Under the pieces are notes generated by a model that was not told the DNA's origin, did not search any database, and saw only the letters and a list, made by a program, of their open reading frames with translations. Positions 12,565-23,539 of a stretch of DNA of 64,000 nucleotides are shown piece after piece. The position numbers and the translations under genes were made by a program. The stretch's first letter is position 1. Each line of letters begins with the position of its first letter. Source of the DNA: Plenodomus lindquistii (lineage: Eukaryota > Ascomycota > Dothideomycetes > Pleosporales > Leptosphaeriaceae); contig JANUWI010000016.1 in assembly GCA_025504975.1 (NCBI GenBank), positions 186,001 to 250,000 of the forward strand, written 5' to 3'.

Positions 12565-13249
12565 CTGTAGCACTGTTAGTGTTGCAGCAGCAGTTCGGGC
12601 CTGTAGACGTACTTTGACTGCTGTGTGGTTAGTTGTCGATGGGTGGGTGTTCGATGTCGTGGTCGCAAAAACGAACATCGAGAATCCGTGTGGTTCCAAG
12701 ACACTAGCGTCGCCTAAGCGAGACGGGCAAGCGCTACGCAACCACCAACTTCATCTCCAGCCATCACCACCTAGAGACGACTTTAGCAAGCATTTGCATC
12801 GACAATCTGCTGGTATCGTTCACATGCACCCACAAACTGTTCCGAGAGACTGCATGCGTCTTCTGAGCACATTTCGGGAATTTGTTCTCAGTGCGGTGTC
12901 GCCAACAACGAAAAACATAATGCGCGCATTCGCAGCTTGAGCTGCAGAAACTCAACAGCTGGTGACAATCATTGTACCAACAATCCCGATTAGTAAGAGA
13001 GACAGCTAGTGTCTATTTAGTATTCATGTCGCACTAAACTATCTACTAGGATGCGCTGCCTCGTGGTCGAGGTGGGCCATCAGTGTGCAGGCGAAGGGTA
13101 TGTGATGCTGCCGTAAAGTCGTGTTGTGTACCATATAATACTCATCTGTGCAAATACCGTGCTAAGCCATCTCCATCTGTCCAAACTTCCGCTTACCGGC
13201 GATGTACGCTGCGCAAACAAGGCGAGGGTCCACGGTAGAGAGACATGAC
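12565..13249. other. rpl32 promoter and dcn1 3' flank
   Basis: No gene supported. The part next to 12565 should hold the rpl32 promoter, and a 5'-UTR intron is possible but not demonstrable. The part near 13250 is the dcn1 3' region. Confidence 0.45.
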
Positions 13250-15830
13250 TCAGTAGTCCTCTTCCATGGCCTCTTCCTTGGAACCACCACGCTTCTCGTT
13301 CTTGACCCACTCGACGAACTCGTCGATAACGGACGGCCACGATGATTCCTCGTTCCAGAAGCTCATGGCTTCATCGGTGAGCGTGAGCTGTGCAAACTTG
13401 AGAGTCTCGTTCCACATGTCCTTGTTGACGCTCTTCTTCCATGATGATGTGAGAAACTCTGTCCACCAACTCAACCATGGCGTGGTAGAGCTTGACCACT
13501 TGACTGCCGATAGGTCAGAACTGAATAGCAATTCCCAGTATGCGATGGCCATATCAAGCGGAACAGCCTTCTGTCCGGAAGCCTTGGCGACAGCGAAGGT
13601 GTATTTGTAGACCCGCAGGAACAGATCTTTGTTGCTGGGCAGTTCGCGCTTCAGGTTCTTGATGTAGTCTTTCTGCTTCGTGATAGTATCGCAGCTGCAG
13701 ATATTGTCAGTGTTTGGGCAAGACTGGAATTCCCTGTCCGACTCACTTGCGCTCTTGCCATCCGTTGACAAAGCCTTCTCGACTCATCTCACCCATGGTA
13801 GGTGCCTGTACTATTTCAAGAACAGCTAGTGACTCGAGACCCTCAACGTTGACATCGGTGTCTCCAAAGTATTTCATCGTGCCCTCGACGCCGATTGTGT
13901 CGGGTTCTGCAGTGTTTGCATCGCGGTACTTGTCGAAAAGCTTATTGAGAGTAGCTTTGGCTGCTCCAGGATTCGCTGAGGCGCCTCCGCCGCTGCCATT
14001 GCCGTAGTGCCTAATACTCTGATGTTAGCATACATCAATTTCTTCAAGGTATGAGTCACGAAGAAAGCATACGATCGGCGCTGTGATATCAGGTCGACAC
14101 ATGGCGTGTCATCCACAAGGCGCGATTCAGGCTCCGGACTGGATGATCTACGAAAAGGGGACGTTTCTTTGCTTCCAGCGACGAGGTATGGACATTCGGT
14201 CGCTTCCAACAAGTATTCCAGCATGACAGCAGGCTTTGATCTTGAATTGTGCAACGTCGGCGGGAAAATGCATTGCGCGCCGACACCATCCTCGACCAAT
14301 GCAAGTAGTGACATGCCCTTCGATGTGATGATGTTCTTGAAGACTTGTTGTTGTGGCAAGGTAAGGATCATGAAGAAGGCTCGACGAGCTGTCGCCATGA
14401 ATGCGGATCGAAACTCTGGCTTTGGACCAAAGAGGTCTTCGAACCGTTCGAGGTCGGTTATCGCGAGAGACTCCACAAAGGCATCATAAGATGCTCCTGA
14501 AGAGATGGGAGCGTACCATTGTGGATGGCTGCACACCTCTCGTACCCATGGAAACTCGGATGCAAAGGGTCGTGATAGCAGAGCACTCTTATCCCCTGAT
14601 TCGGGAGAACCATACGGAAATAGATGCGCACGGAATTGTCGGAGTGCTGCACTCTCGTCGTTCTTGTTATCGGTATATGTCTTCCAACCAGGAGCGTACT
14701 GAACACCAAATTCTCCATAGCCACCGCGAAGGGATACAGTCGTTTGTGGCCGTATGTGGCTCTCCGAGGTGGATCGTTCCAAGTGTCGCATAGACGGTGC
14801 ACCAGCGTAGACTGTCGAGGGAAGTGCTTGTCCACTTGGCTTGTGCCTGTCAGCTACCGGAGCGGTAGCGTTGCGTGCTTGCTGGGTGATAGCCGATAGC
14901 GTATTCAGACTGCTATATCGGTTGTGTCGCAGGACAATTCCGAACCGACTCAAGGGTGGCTCCGCAGGAGCCGGCACATTGCCGTTGTTGTAAAGTACCT
15001 GACTCAAATATTCGGCTTGAAGTATCTGCTGTTCTTTGGGCATCTGGGAGAGACCTTGGATGACTGATGGTTGTTGGGCATTGTATCCGAGCGTCGACGT
15101 AGTATAGCACTGCTGCGGTGTGTAGCTGGAAGATCTGATGGAGTGGTGCGAAGAATTGGCTTCATTCGAGCTGATTCTCTCTCTTCGCGTGCGACCTGCG
15201 AGCTGCCTGGCCCTATCTTGTGAGGATCCAAACATGATAGGTCAACACTAAGGCGTAGAGCTGGCGGTGGCCGCGTAAGATTCGTGGCTTCTGGAATGCG
15301 AGCAAAGGTGACGTGAGGGCGAAAGCTCCGAGCAATAGAGAACATGGTCTCCCGGAATTATGCCGTGCAGGAGCAGTCGGCTAACCTTGAGAGGGTGAGA
15401 GCGTTGAAATCGAGGATCAACTTGCAGCCACTACTCTTCCCAACCTACTCTTTGGGCAGGCGCCTCTTGCACAGCGTTCACGAGCTGCTTCTCCATACGC
15501 ATCTTGCGCTTGCCTCCCTCCCACGTGCGAATTATCCCACGGCTTCCATCCTACCAGTCCCTCAATCGTATGTGATGCGCCGGGCGCTCGACGTCTCGTA
15601 CGTGTGTCCAGATTTGTATCTCGCGGTGCAGTTCATTGTCAAGTAGAAAGACCCAAGGTATACCGTGATAATCGTAAACAAAAGGAAAATAGTACTTACG
15701 CATTGACAGCCGCCTGAGCGTCCCAGCCATGATTCTTCAGCGCTCTTATGGCTGTGTTCCTATCCAGCTGGGTGAAGCTGATGAATTGAGTGATCGCCGC
15801 CTTCTGCTGAGAGCTGTAGACTGTAGGCAT
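13250..15830 (-). CDS. dcn1: Dcn1-type cullin neddylation E3 (canonical splice form)
   Basis: Exons 15830-15700, 14010-13747 and 13694-13250 give 279 aa, the usual length for Dcn1. Dcn1 binds cullins and the NEDD8 E2 Ubc12 and promotes attachment of NEDD8 to the cullin; cul4 12 kb away encodes a substrate. Exon 1 encodes the UBA-like helix bundle (FISFTQLDRNTAIRALKNHGW). Exons 2 and 3 encode the PONY/DCUN1 domain (LNKLFDKYRDANTAEPDTIG, SREGFVNGWQ, KDLFLRVYKYTF, ending WPSVIDEFVEWV). The second intron is 52 nt. The first intron is 1689 nt, extraordinary here where introns are about 50 nt, because it contains another same-strand coding unit (14073-15235) that shares this acceptor. Exon 1 ends in phase 2 at a strong GTAAGT donor. 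Confidence 0.88.
14073..15235 (-). CDS. Unknown LRGG-motif coding exon nested in the dcn1 intron; can splice in frame to the Dcn1 PONY domain
   Basis: An ATG at 15235 opens a frame of 387 codons plus two bases to a good donor (GTATGC) at 14072. A 62-nt intron with a TGCTAAC branch sequence leads to the acceptor used by dcn1 exon 2. Because this exon also ends in phase 2, splicing gives a 623-aa chimera: an unknown 388-residue N-terminus followed by the complete PONY domain. Without that splice the frame runs on to 13874 (453 aa). The N-terminal third is Ser/Gln-rich; residues near 170 hold a VSLRGGYG motif (coding 14731-14720) like those in the 1375-aa protein. The rest looks globular (FPWVREVCSHPQWY, FEDLFGPKPEFRSAFMATARRAF). 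I do not recognise the family. Whether it is a separate gene or an alternative first exon needs transcripts. Confidence 0.6.
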
Positions 15831-16934
15831 CTTGAATTAGTACGTGTAGCAGCCTTGGGAGCCAGTTGATATGGAATGCGCAACAATGGCGGGGTCGATC
15901 GCGGAAGCGCGCCCTGTAATGATGATAGAAGATGGAGCGATTGGGTAAATATCAGAATTGGGCAAGCGTAGGGAATCTGAGGATGAAGCAGGAGGCCAGG
16001 CTAAACATGGATGTGACCGCGATGGCTGCGATAGCTTGGGCTTCAGAGGTGATGCATCTCGAGGCAGCAATTGGAGCCGATTCGCCGATCACCACAGCCC
16101 ACCATTGGCCCCTCCACGCTGGACCCCTGCGTCGGATTTAAGACCGGCGGTAGTAGTGTACGAAATGCATTGACAGTAACAGTGACGTCTGTTGTAGAAG
16201 AGACGTGGACGCGCAACAAAATCGATAGTATAGATAGACGGAACTTGACCCACCTTCCGCATCTTTCTTGCTTGCCCTTGGCTTCTTCTCGGCGCGCTTC
16301 GTCGTTGCACCAGTATCCTGGGCCTTGCGTTTGGGCGGCATCAGGGCGGTATCGTGAGGCCGACGCGCTGGATGTGAGGTCGTTTCGTGTTAGATTCTGG
16401 CGAAACGCGAAGCTGCGGCGCGTGTGATGTATCGAGGTAGCCGTTCTAGTGGTTTAAAGCCTGCTTGGTTCCTGCGTCGGAAGCAAACGAGTGGTCTGGT
16501 CCACGCACGCACGCAGCCGTATAATGCAGTCGGTTGTGATTGTTCTCACTAGTAGTATGAGGCGGGACTGTGAATAAGAGAGGAGTAGCGCGCACCTTCC
16601 AAAAAGGCAGAATGTTCTAGTGGTGTTGCGCAGTACAGATCTACGCGTGAAGGCGAAAGTACCAAGGAGCTGTGTCTGAGCTGGGAAAGCACGACACGAC
16701 GTTACCGGGTCGGATAAAGAACAGGGCGACTTGTCGCATTCACCTGTAGGCATCCGATCGTGTGACATTTGCGACCCATTCCCACATGTGGAATTGCAAG
16801 TCAGCATGTGCATTCCTGTCTCGCTGAACGTCTAATTGAAGTGGGTATCAACGGCTATGCTTATACAAAGATTCCATGACCAAATGTCCAAGGTTGTACT
16901 CCGGGCTAGATGCTTCAGCAGGGAATATCCACAA
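15831..16934. other. 1.1-kb upstream region of dcn1 and 3' flank of the CRAL-TRIO gene
   Basis: The only ORF worth noting is the short basic one starting at 16341 on the minus strand, listed separately. Other ORFs here have no recognisable content. Confidence 0.4.
16138..16341 (-). CDS. Possible first exon of a small basic nuclear protein
   Basis: The ORF begins MPPKRKAQDTGATTKRAEKK and continues basic for about 30 residues, a composition typical of nuclear or chromatin proteins, then turns into non-protein-like sequence. A possible donor (GTGGGT) follows the basic part near 16250, but I could not find a convincing second exon before dcn1 starts at 15830. It may be the 5' end of a real spliced gene, an upstream ORF of dcn1, or chance. 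Confidence 0.25.
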   Translation of the reverse strand: MPPKRKAQDTGATTKRAEKKPRASKKDAEGGSSSVYLYYRFCCASTSLLQQTSLLLSMHFVHYYRRS

Positions 16935-18040
16935 TCAGGCGGTAGCCTGAACGGCCTCGCCATCCTTGACGTTGAGCTTGGCCACGTTGTCAACAAGAGC
17001 GGCGTCAGAGCCGGGCTCTCCTCCTGTGTCTGCCTTGCTAGCGCCGTGCGAGACTTGTTCCTGATTTCCCACACTACCCTCCTCACCACCCCAAAGGTAA
17101 ATCTCGCTCTCTCCAATTAGCTTCCCTGCTTTCTCCCATCTCTCTTTCCTCTGACGTCTCCTCTCCTCGGTGATCTTCTCAAGCGCAGGCCAATACACAG
17201 AATGGTCGTATTTGAAGTCTACGTCGCCGCCAGACACCTTCATGAGTTGGGATGTGGGTACGTGGTCGGGCAGAGGCTGGTTTGGCTTGATTTTGGACTT
17301 TGTAACAGGGTCGATGAACGGGTTCACGAGCTTGAGAAAGGCATTGACATACCAGGGCACTATGTAGCCATAATTAGCATTGCAGCAAGGGGAGAAAGGC
17401 GCATTGAGAACTTACGGTGAGTCAGTAAGGCCCTACCAAGTCGCTCCGGGTAATGGTTCTGCAGAATGTTGAGGACCTGCTTGGCCGTAGCTAGACTGGG
17501 CTGTCCGCCTGCTTTGGTGTTTCTGAAGTCGATTAACAGCGCCAGGCTTTCCTGGCCCGGAGGATGAAGGTCGATGGTCCTCTCTAGCATATATACGAGA
17601 TGTTCAATCTGCTTCGGTGACTCCTTGGTGTTCTGGTTCTGGGGGAGCAGGTATAGGCATGGTCGACCTTCATTATCAAAGCCGAGCAATACTTGCTTGC
17701 CGGTCTCGTTTTCCTCGGAGATGTGTTCGGCAGTCAAGCGATCAGTGCCAAATTCACGGCGCCAGATCAATGTGGAGCGGAGACGGTCCGCAGTCTGGGT
17801 GAGGTTCCATTTGGTGGCACGAAGATATCGGAGCAAGCACTCGCGTGTAAGCCACATGCGCTCTTCATCGTTCAGAGGCGTAGATTCGGCTCCCTTGACA
17901 GAAGTGGTGGGGAGGTTCTCCCATGCTCGAACGTCGGCGAGTAGCTGCTCATATTTGGCCTGCTGGTCTGCGGTCAAGGCTGGGGACGCAGCGGGCTTGC
18001 ATCCGGCAACAGGTTCCGCAAAGGGGCCAATCGCTGACAT
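16935..18040 (-). CDS. CRAL-TRIO (Sec14-like) domain lipid-transfer protein
   Basis: Exons 18040-17416 and 17359-16935 join across a 56-nt intron and give 349 aa. Sec14-type proteins exchange phosphatidylinositol and other lipids between membranes. The N-terminal CRAL-TRIO helical segment (ECLLRYLRATKWNLTQTADRL, about residues 68-90) is followed by the lipid-binding lobe: LLGFDNEGRPCLYLLPQNQN, the LLIDFRNT strand, a NHYPERLGRALLTH segment and, after the splice, PWYVNAFLKLVNPFIDPVTK. The last 60 residues are charged and probably disordered. No signal peptide. It is divergently arranged with pol12, with 257 bp between start codons. Confidence 0.88.
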
Positions 18041-18297
18041 CTTGTACTAACAAAGATTGTGCAAGATGGTGGAACTCGGAATCGGTCCTTGGATTGCAGC
18101 AAATGCTTTGATCAAGCAATGAGCGGTGTAATCATGAGAGTGTTGAGATGTTGAGCCTTTGATGACTTCTGGGGGCCACAAATGATCCCTGTCTGCTGTG
18201 CATGACTAGCGCGGCCACTTTACGTCGCGACGCGTCGTCCTACACGCGCGAAGTTTCGCAAGAGTCGACTGAACAAGATACACAACATATCTTCACA

Positions 18298-20521
18298 ATG
18301 GAGGACCCTACTACGGAATTGACCGAGCGCTTCGAACGATACTGCGACACCAAAGACAATGCGCTGCCTAGCGAGGTTCTCGCAGAGTTGCAGTCCATGA
18401 TACGGCTGTACTCCATCTCGCCCGAAGAACTCGACTTCAAATGGCAGGCATATCACATGAAGATGGGCGGTGACGAGAATAAAATGGACGTCAAGACTGC
18501 GCGCGACTTCAAGAAGACCATACAAGACGCGCTCGAACGAGAAAGCAGAGGGAAGGCCCAGCAAAGAAATGATGTCAAGCGGGGCCAACCTACACCCAGG
18601 GCGAAGGGGGGTGACATGTACGATATGTAGGTTGGTTGGATCTCGAGACTTAGCGTGTATGTTGCTGACTCTGCGTAGTCTAGAAGGACTTGTACCGAAC
18701 ACACCCAGACCGAGCGTCGCGAACGGTACAAATGGCAGCACAGTCAAGCGCAAGGCCAACTTCCAGACACCAGGCGGCAAAGCAAGCAAAATGCATGATA
18801 TGAGCTCACCAGGAGGCATCCTGACACCCAAAGGCGAGAACTCTGCTGGAGCGTATGTTGGTGACAACCTGTCCATAATCTTGTCTAACGAGGGCACAGC
18901 ATATTTGACTTTGCATCACGCACGAACGCCAACGAGATCACCGAACAGTTCATGAGCAACGATATCACTATCCCCGAACCCCCATCAGAAGAACCGAAAG
19001 AGCCCCGAGTCAAACTGAAGGCGAATACAGACATGTCCAAGTTCTCTTACCGTACTATGGCCATGAAACTCTCAGAAGCGTCGGAAGTGCTCGACGACAG
19101 GATCGATGAGTTCCGTGAACTGATCAGAGAACATCTCAGCTTAGAAGAAAGCGCATTCGGTAACCCACAGTACCAATCACCGAGCGAGATCATCGCTGTT
19201 GGCCGGATAGCAAGCGATACTAGCGAAGGGAGACTCAACACCTCCTCGCTCGTCCTAGAAGGTTCGCGGCGATATGGCTCTGGTCGGCGAACACCTCTCA
19301 AAGTCGAAGCCCTTTCGTCTTACAACTTCTTCCCTGGTCAGATCGTTGCACTGCGTGGGACAAATGCATCTGGAGATGCCTTTGTTGTCTCAGAAGTCAT
19401 CGCTCTCCCCCTGCTCAACCCTCCTGCCACAACACCCGCTGAGTTAGATACCATTCAATCACGTTACCTTGATACACCAGACTCTGATCCAGACAACGTC
19501 CGACCTTTGACCATAATGATTGCATCCGGCCCATACACCACAGACCAAGACCTGGACTTCTCGCCCCTTCACACCTTCCTTGACAACGCGGCTTCGTCGT
19601 ACGCAGACACCATCATCCTCCTCGGACCCTTCCTCGACGCTGAACATCCTCAAATTCGCTCCGGAGATTTCGACGCCCCACCAAACGCCAGTCCAGACCA
19701 AGCCACCATGACCGATCTCTTCAAGCACTACATCTCTAGTGCATTGCAATCTTTCAACAAGAGAAACCCAACGTGCCAAGTCATACTCGTGCCGAATCTC
19801 AGAGATGCACATCATCACCATGCCGCCTTTCCACAGGATAAATTCATCAAGAAAGAGCTTAATCTCGGTGCAGCGAGTAAGATGGTTCAATGCGTGACGA
19901 ACCCTATGACCGTTAGTATGAACGAGATAACAGTCGGCATGTCGAGCATTGATATTCTAGATATGCTGCGACGCGAGGAACTCACTGGTGGTAAAGCAAA
20001 GACGATCAACGTGTACGAACGCTGTGCACGAAACATTATCGAGCAACGCAACTTCCTCCCTGTTTTCCCACCAACAGCACGAGAAAAGCAACTCCCGCCT
20101 GTGCCTGTAGAAGAAAAGACCTACAAACCAGATACAGAGCCCAAAGAAGGCGAAGAAGCAGAGCAAGATCAAGGACCTAGTCCCTTCCTTCCACTAGGTA
20201 CCATGCTCGACACGAGCTATCTCAAACTCGGGGAGATGCTAAATGTCAGACCGGATATCCTCATCACGCCTAGTGTCCTACAAGGAACGGTCAAGGTAAG
20301 ACCAATAGCGATCGATGATGAAATGCACCGCTAATTCGTCATAGGTCGTTGAATCCGTTCTGGTTATCAACCCAGGTACTCTTGCCAAGCGACGCGCAGC
20401 TGGCACGTATGCGCGTGTCATTGTTCAACCAGCTGCGGTCAGTGATGATGAGAGGGAAAAGGGTGTCGCTGTTGCACACAAACTCTGGGAGAGAACAAGG
20501 GTGGATATCGTAAGGATCTAG
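18298..20521 (+). CDS. pol12: DNA polymerase alpha subunit B
   Basis: Exons 18298-18626, 18679-18852, 18900-20295 and 20345-20521 give 691 aa; introns are 52, 47 and 49 nt. This is the regulatory B subunit of the polymerase alpha-primase complex that starts DNA synthesis at origins. An N-terminal helical domain (residues 1-80, SEVLAELQSMIRLYSISPEEL) is followed by a linker with TP-rich cell-cycle-type sites, an OB-like region (SSYNFFPGQIVALRGTN) and the inactive phosphoesterase-like domain (TIILLGPFLDAEHPQI, VILVPNLRDAHHHHAAFPQ). It ends RVDIVRI. I chose ATG 18298 for its CACAATGG context; ATG 18202 in the same frame would add 32 residues. Downstream sequence 20583-20655 also reads protein-like, so an alternative 3' exon is possible. 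Confidence 0.93.
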
Positions 20522-21097
20522 TTTTATCATGTTGTAACATATATGACTGCAGAGTAATGCAACGCCACGAATAATACACGTCAGATAGAGGCGAGTGATG
20601 AAGTGCTCCTTGAGATTAATGCCCGTTTGATTGAGCACACGGGTGGACAACGACAACTGGTGAGTATGAAGATATGTTTGTGGTTGGGCATTTGACCTAT
20701 ACCAGGATTATCTTAATTCGTGCATGGTTCGTGCGAGTGGTATCGCATCGTCCAAGTCCTCCTAGTGGACCCTGAGCGGTGAATGATTTAAGGCACGTGC
20801 TTTCGTGACAGGGCTGAGATTACGTAACGCGCAAACGATGATGCCTCTTTGCGCCCCTCGCGATCGCGACCACTCTATCACCTGTATTGGTATCGCTATA
20901 TAATATTCTGGGCAGTTTCAGACTATCTAATCTTGGCCGTTGACATATCAAGATCGAATCTATATCCTTGAGGGCGCTCACAAGCCAGCTCCAGCACCTT
21001 TGATCAGAACGCGACATCTTCGTGGGGCCGTAGCAGTGTCAGGCACTATAGTGAGGCCCTCACGGTGAAGCAGACCCTGTAGTCGCAAGACCCCACC
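20522..21097. other. Intergenic between pol12 and the DUF4211 gene
   Basis: A possible alternative pol12 exon reads from about 20583 to 20655; nothing else coding is supported. The right part is the promoter of the next gene. Confidence 0.4.
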
Positions 21098-23281
21098 ATG
21101 GCGCCCAAAGCAGCGCGTGCGCGCAAACGGCAGACCAAGATAAGCTTTTCGCCTGCTGCAAAGCCTTCATCCTCGACTCGATCCGCCACAGCCGCAAAGA
21201 TGGGCAACGAGCAGTCGCAACCCGAGAAAGATATACAAACACAGATTACGCCCATCAAAGCCACGGTTCGCGACGCGACATGCGCGACACGCGCGATGAA
21301 ACGAGCGCGGCAAAACTCTTCGAGCGAGGACGAATTGGCGGACAAGATGAACATAAGCAGTACGAGGTTGGGCAAAAAGCTACATACACCTATCAAGCGA
21401 GAACAACATGGCATGTTTGACGGCGCAGAAGCGTTATCTGTAAGGTCCGAGAGCTCAGAGGAAGAGGAGGCACAGCCTGTCGCGAAACCAACGAGCCGCA
21501 AGCGACGACGTGCTGGCTCAGGTAGTGAGTCGGTACGCGAGCAGCCCGCTGTGACGGTACTTCCCCCGCGAAAGAGGCCACGGATTATCGAAGTGAGAGA
21601 AGAGAGCGAGGAAGAGGAAGAGGAGAACGAGCAGAAGGATGCGCAAGCAAGGCATAGCGATAGTGAGCACGATGAAGAGGAGCAGGAAGACAACGAGGAG
21701 AGTGATGCGGAGGAGCCTTCTAGGACACATAAAAAGAGAGCTGGCAGGCGGCAGAGTACACCGGAAGACGTGGTTGAGGTGCAGGTTCAGTCACGAAGCA
21801 CAAGACGCAGACTGGCGAGGAGACCGTCTCCCCCATCGGATGAAGATGATGTGCTGGTCGTGCCTCGGTCACAGAAGACGAAGTCTGCCCGAACACGAAC
21901 GCCGCCAGCTGAGGACTCAATTGAAGAGTCAGAGCCACAGACACCTCCCAAGAGCACACGACGGAGACTCACCAGAAGAAGGTCTGTTTCCGAAAGTGAA
22001 GAGCAAGATGAAGAGGACAGCGGTGCTGAAGCCCAAGAGCACAATGATGATGATGACGACGAACGGAATGAGTTGAAGGAAGACCTCGCGTTCCTCAAGT
22101 CCTCGCCAGTGCAAGATCGAGGACGATTGCGAAGTTTGCACGAGAAGCCCAAGAACGAGCGACAGAAAGCCCTAGAAGCTCTGAAACGAAAGCGGGCCGG
22201 TACCACTGAGCCACCCCCTTCGGCAACACCTAGCAGGAAGAAGCCGGTCGTGATCGAAGAAGATTCTGACTCCGAGCTCGAAGTCATTAAAGAAGAGCTG
22301 GAAAGTGATGGCCCGATTGGCGAAGAAATCGAAGACGACGGCAACCTCGACTTCGACGAACGAGAGCCAAACGCGTTGGACATCTTCCAAGAGGGAGAAG
22401 ATGACATCGGTTTTATCGACGACAACGCAGACACTCTCATTGGCGAACCAGCCGTGAACGACGATCTGGACGAAATGCGCCTCAACTTCAGCATCTCCCG
22501 TGCAAAGACAAAAGATCTCTTCAAGAACGCCGTTGAATGGATGGTCATGAAGAAGATCCATCCGGCCTTCGACTCCAACCGCAACTTTTATACTCTCACC
22601 TTCCGTAAACTCGACGACGAAGTCAAGGGCCTAGCTGGGTCAAAATTCACATCCTCATCGTGGACCTCCGACTTCACACGAGCCGTCCGCGCAAGACCTG
22701 ATCTCATGACCAATGAGATTGGTCTCAACGCGGACTACATGTCACCCCACTGCGCAGCATGCAATCGCAAGAACCACCCCGCCAGCTGGGAAATCATGCT
22801 CACAGGCCAACCGTACGATAAAGACACTCTTGAGCCCCTCGAACATGACACTTCAGACTCTGAATCCGACTCCGATTCAAATAGCTCTACTCTATCTGCA
22901 TCTCCCCCACCCCGTAACACCAATAACGAAAAACCCGAGCGCGACGCAACGGGTGAAGTTCTGCCCCCGGAGTCCCATCGCTTCTTCCTCGGCTCAACGT
23001 GTAAAGCCAACGCGCAAGTCTCACACACGTTGTTTCACTGGAAATACCATCTCTACCAATGGGTGAAGCAGTACCTTGCGCAGCAGGGCTACTTGAGCGC
23101 CGAGAAGCTTGTCAGGAGGGAGAAGAAGAGCGACCGCAAGCGCGAGAAGGAGGCTATCAAGATTGTGGACAGGATGGAGACGGAGGGCGAGATCAAGAAA
23201 TTGTGGCGCTTATACAAGGAGCAGGTTACTTTTGCGGTGGAGGCGAGTAATGAGTATAAGGATGGGTGGGGGAGGAGGTAA
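21098..23281 (+). CDS. DUF4211-type acidic nuclear protein, 727 aa
   Basis: A single-exon gene with a CACCATGG start. Residues 1-440 are very charged and disordered, with long Glu/Asp runs alternating with basic KRxR-type clusters that look like nuclear localisation signals, and repeated Thr-Arg-Arg-Arg-Leu segments (STRRRLARRPS, STRRRLTRRRS). The first 20 residues (RKRQTKISFSPA) resemble a degenerate PIP-box position. Residues 440-700 form the conserved part: EWMVMKKIHPAFDSNRNFY, a CAACNRKNH putative zinc-knuckle-like pair, then FFLGSTCKANAQVSHTLFHWKYHL. This matches my memory of the fungal DUF4211 family, whose biochemical role is not settled; a chromatin or replication link is inference. 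Confidence 0.75.
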   Translation: MAPKAARARKRQTKISFSPAAKPSSSTRSATAAKMGNEQSQPEKDIQTQITPIKATVRDATCATRAMKRARQNSSSEDELADKMNISSTRLGKKLHTPIKREQHGMFDGAEALSVRSESSEEEEAQPVAKPTSRKRRRAGSGSESVREQPAVTVLPPRKRPRIIEVREESEEEEEENEQKDAQARHSDSEHDEEEQEDNEESDAEEPSRTHKKRAGRRQSTPEDVVEVQVQSRSTRRRLARRPSPPSDEDDVLVVPRSQKTKSARTRTPPAEDSIEESEPQTPPKSTRRRLTRRRSVSESEEQDEEDSGAEAQEHNDDDDDERNELKEDLAFLKSSPVQDRGRLRSLHEKPKNERQKALEALKRKRAGTTEPPPSATPSRKKPVVIEEDSDSELEVIKEELESDGPIGEEIEDDGNLDFDEREPNALDIFQEGEDDIGFIDDNADTLIGEPAVNDDLDEMRLNFSISRAKTKDLFKNAVEWMVMKKIHPAFDSNRNFYTLTFRKLDDEVKGLAGSKFTSSSWTSDFTRAVRARPDLMTNEIGLNADYMSPHCAACNRKNHPASWEIMLTGQPYDKDTLEPLEHDTSDSESDSDSNSSTLSASPPPRNTNNEKPERDATGEVLPPESHRFFLGSTCKANAQVSHTLFHWKYHLYQWVKQYLAQQGYLSAEKLVRREKKSDRKREKEAIKIVDRMETEGEIKKLWRLYKEQVTFAVEASNEYKDGWGRR

Positions 23282-23539
23282 ACATGAGGGTGGAGGGGGT
23301 CTGGGGACTGGCTGACAGATGATTGATGTGTTCCCGACTTTTGAGTTCCTGGGCTTGGATTTGTTCTCAGTACGATTGGATACCCGGGAGCTATTTGTAT
23401 CGGACCTTGCTTAAGCCCATAATTGGGATGGAACGGAGCCCAGAGGCCATTCTTCCTCTTCTTCCTCTTGTACATCACTAAACCATTGCATACTGCCTTC
23501 GACAATTGACGCGCCTTCCACATCACAATCACTAGTTCT

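Noticed and set aside
12086..12940. Plus-strand ORF of 284 codons
   Set aside because: It lies antisense over the six-exon rpl32 gene, whose exons are certain; the plus frame is a shadow.
15004..15345. Minus-strand ORF of 113 codons near dcn1
   Set aside because: It overlaps the nested LRGG exon in another frame and contains no family signal; more likely leader sequence.
20583..20655. Possible extra last exon of pol12
   Set aside because: It reads protein-like, but the RVDIVRI ending with its stop looks like a complete C-terminus; kept only as an alternative.
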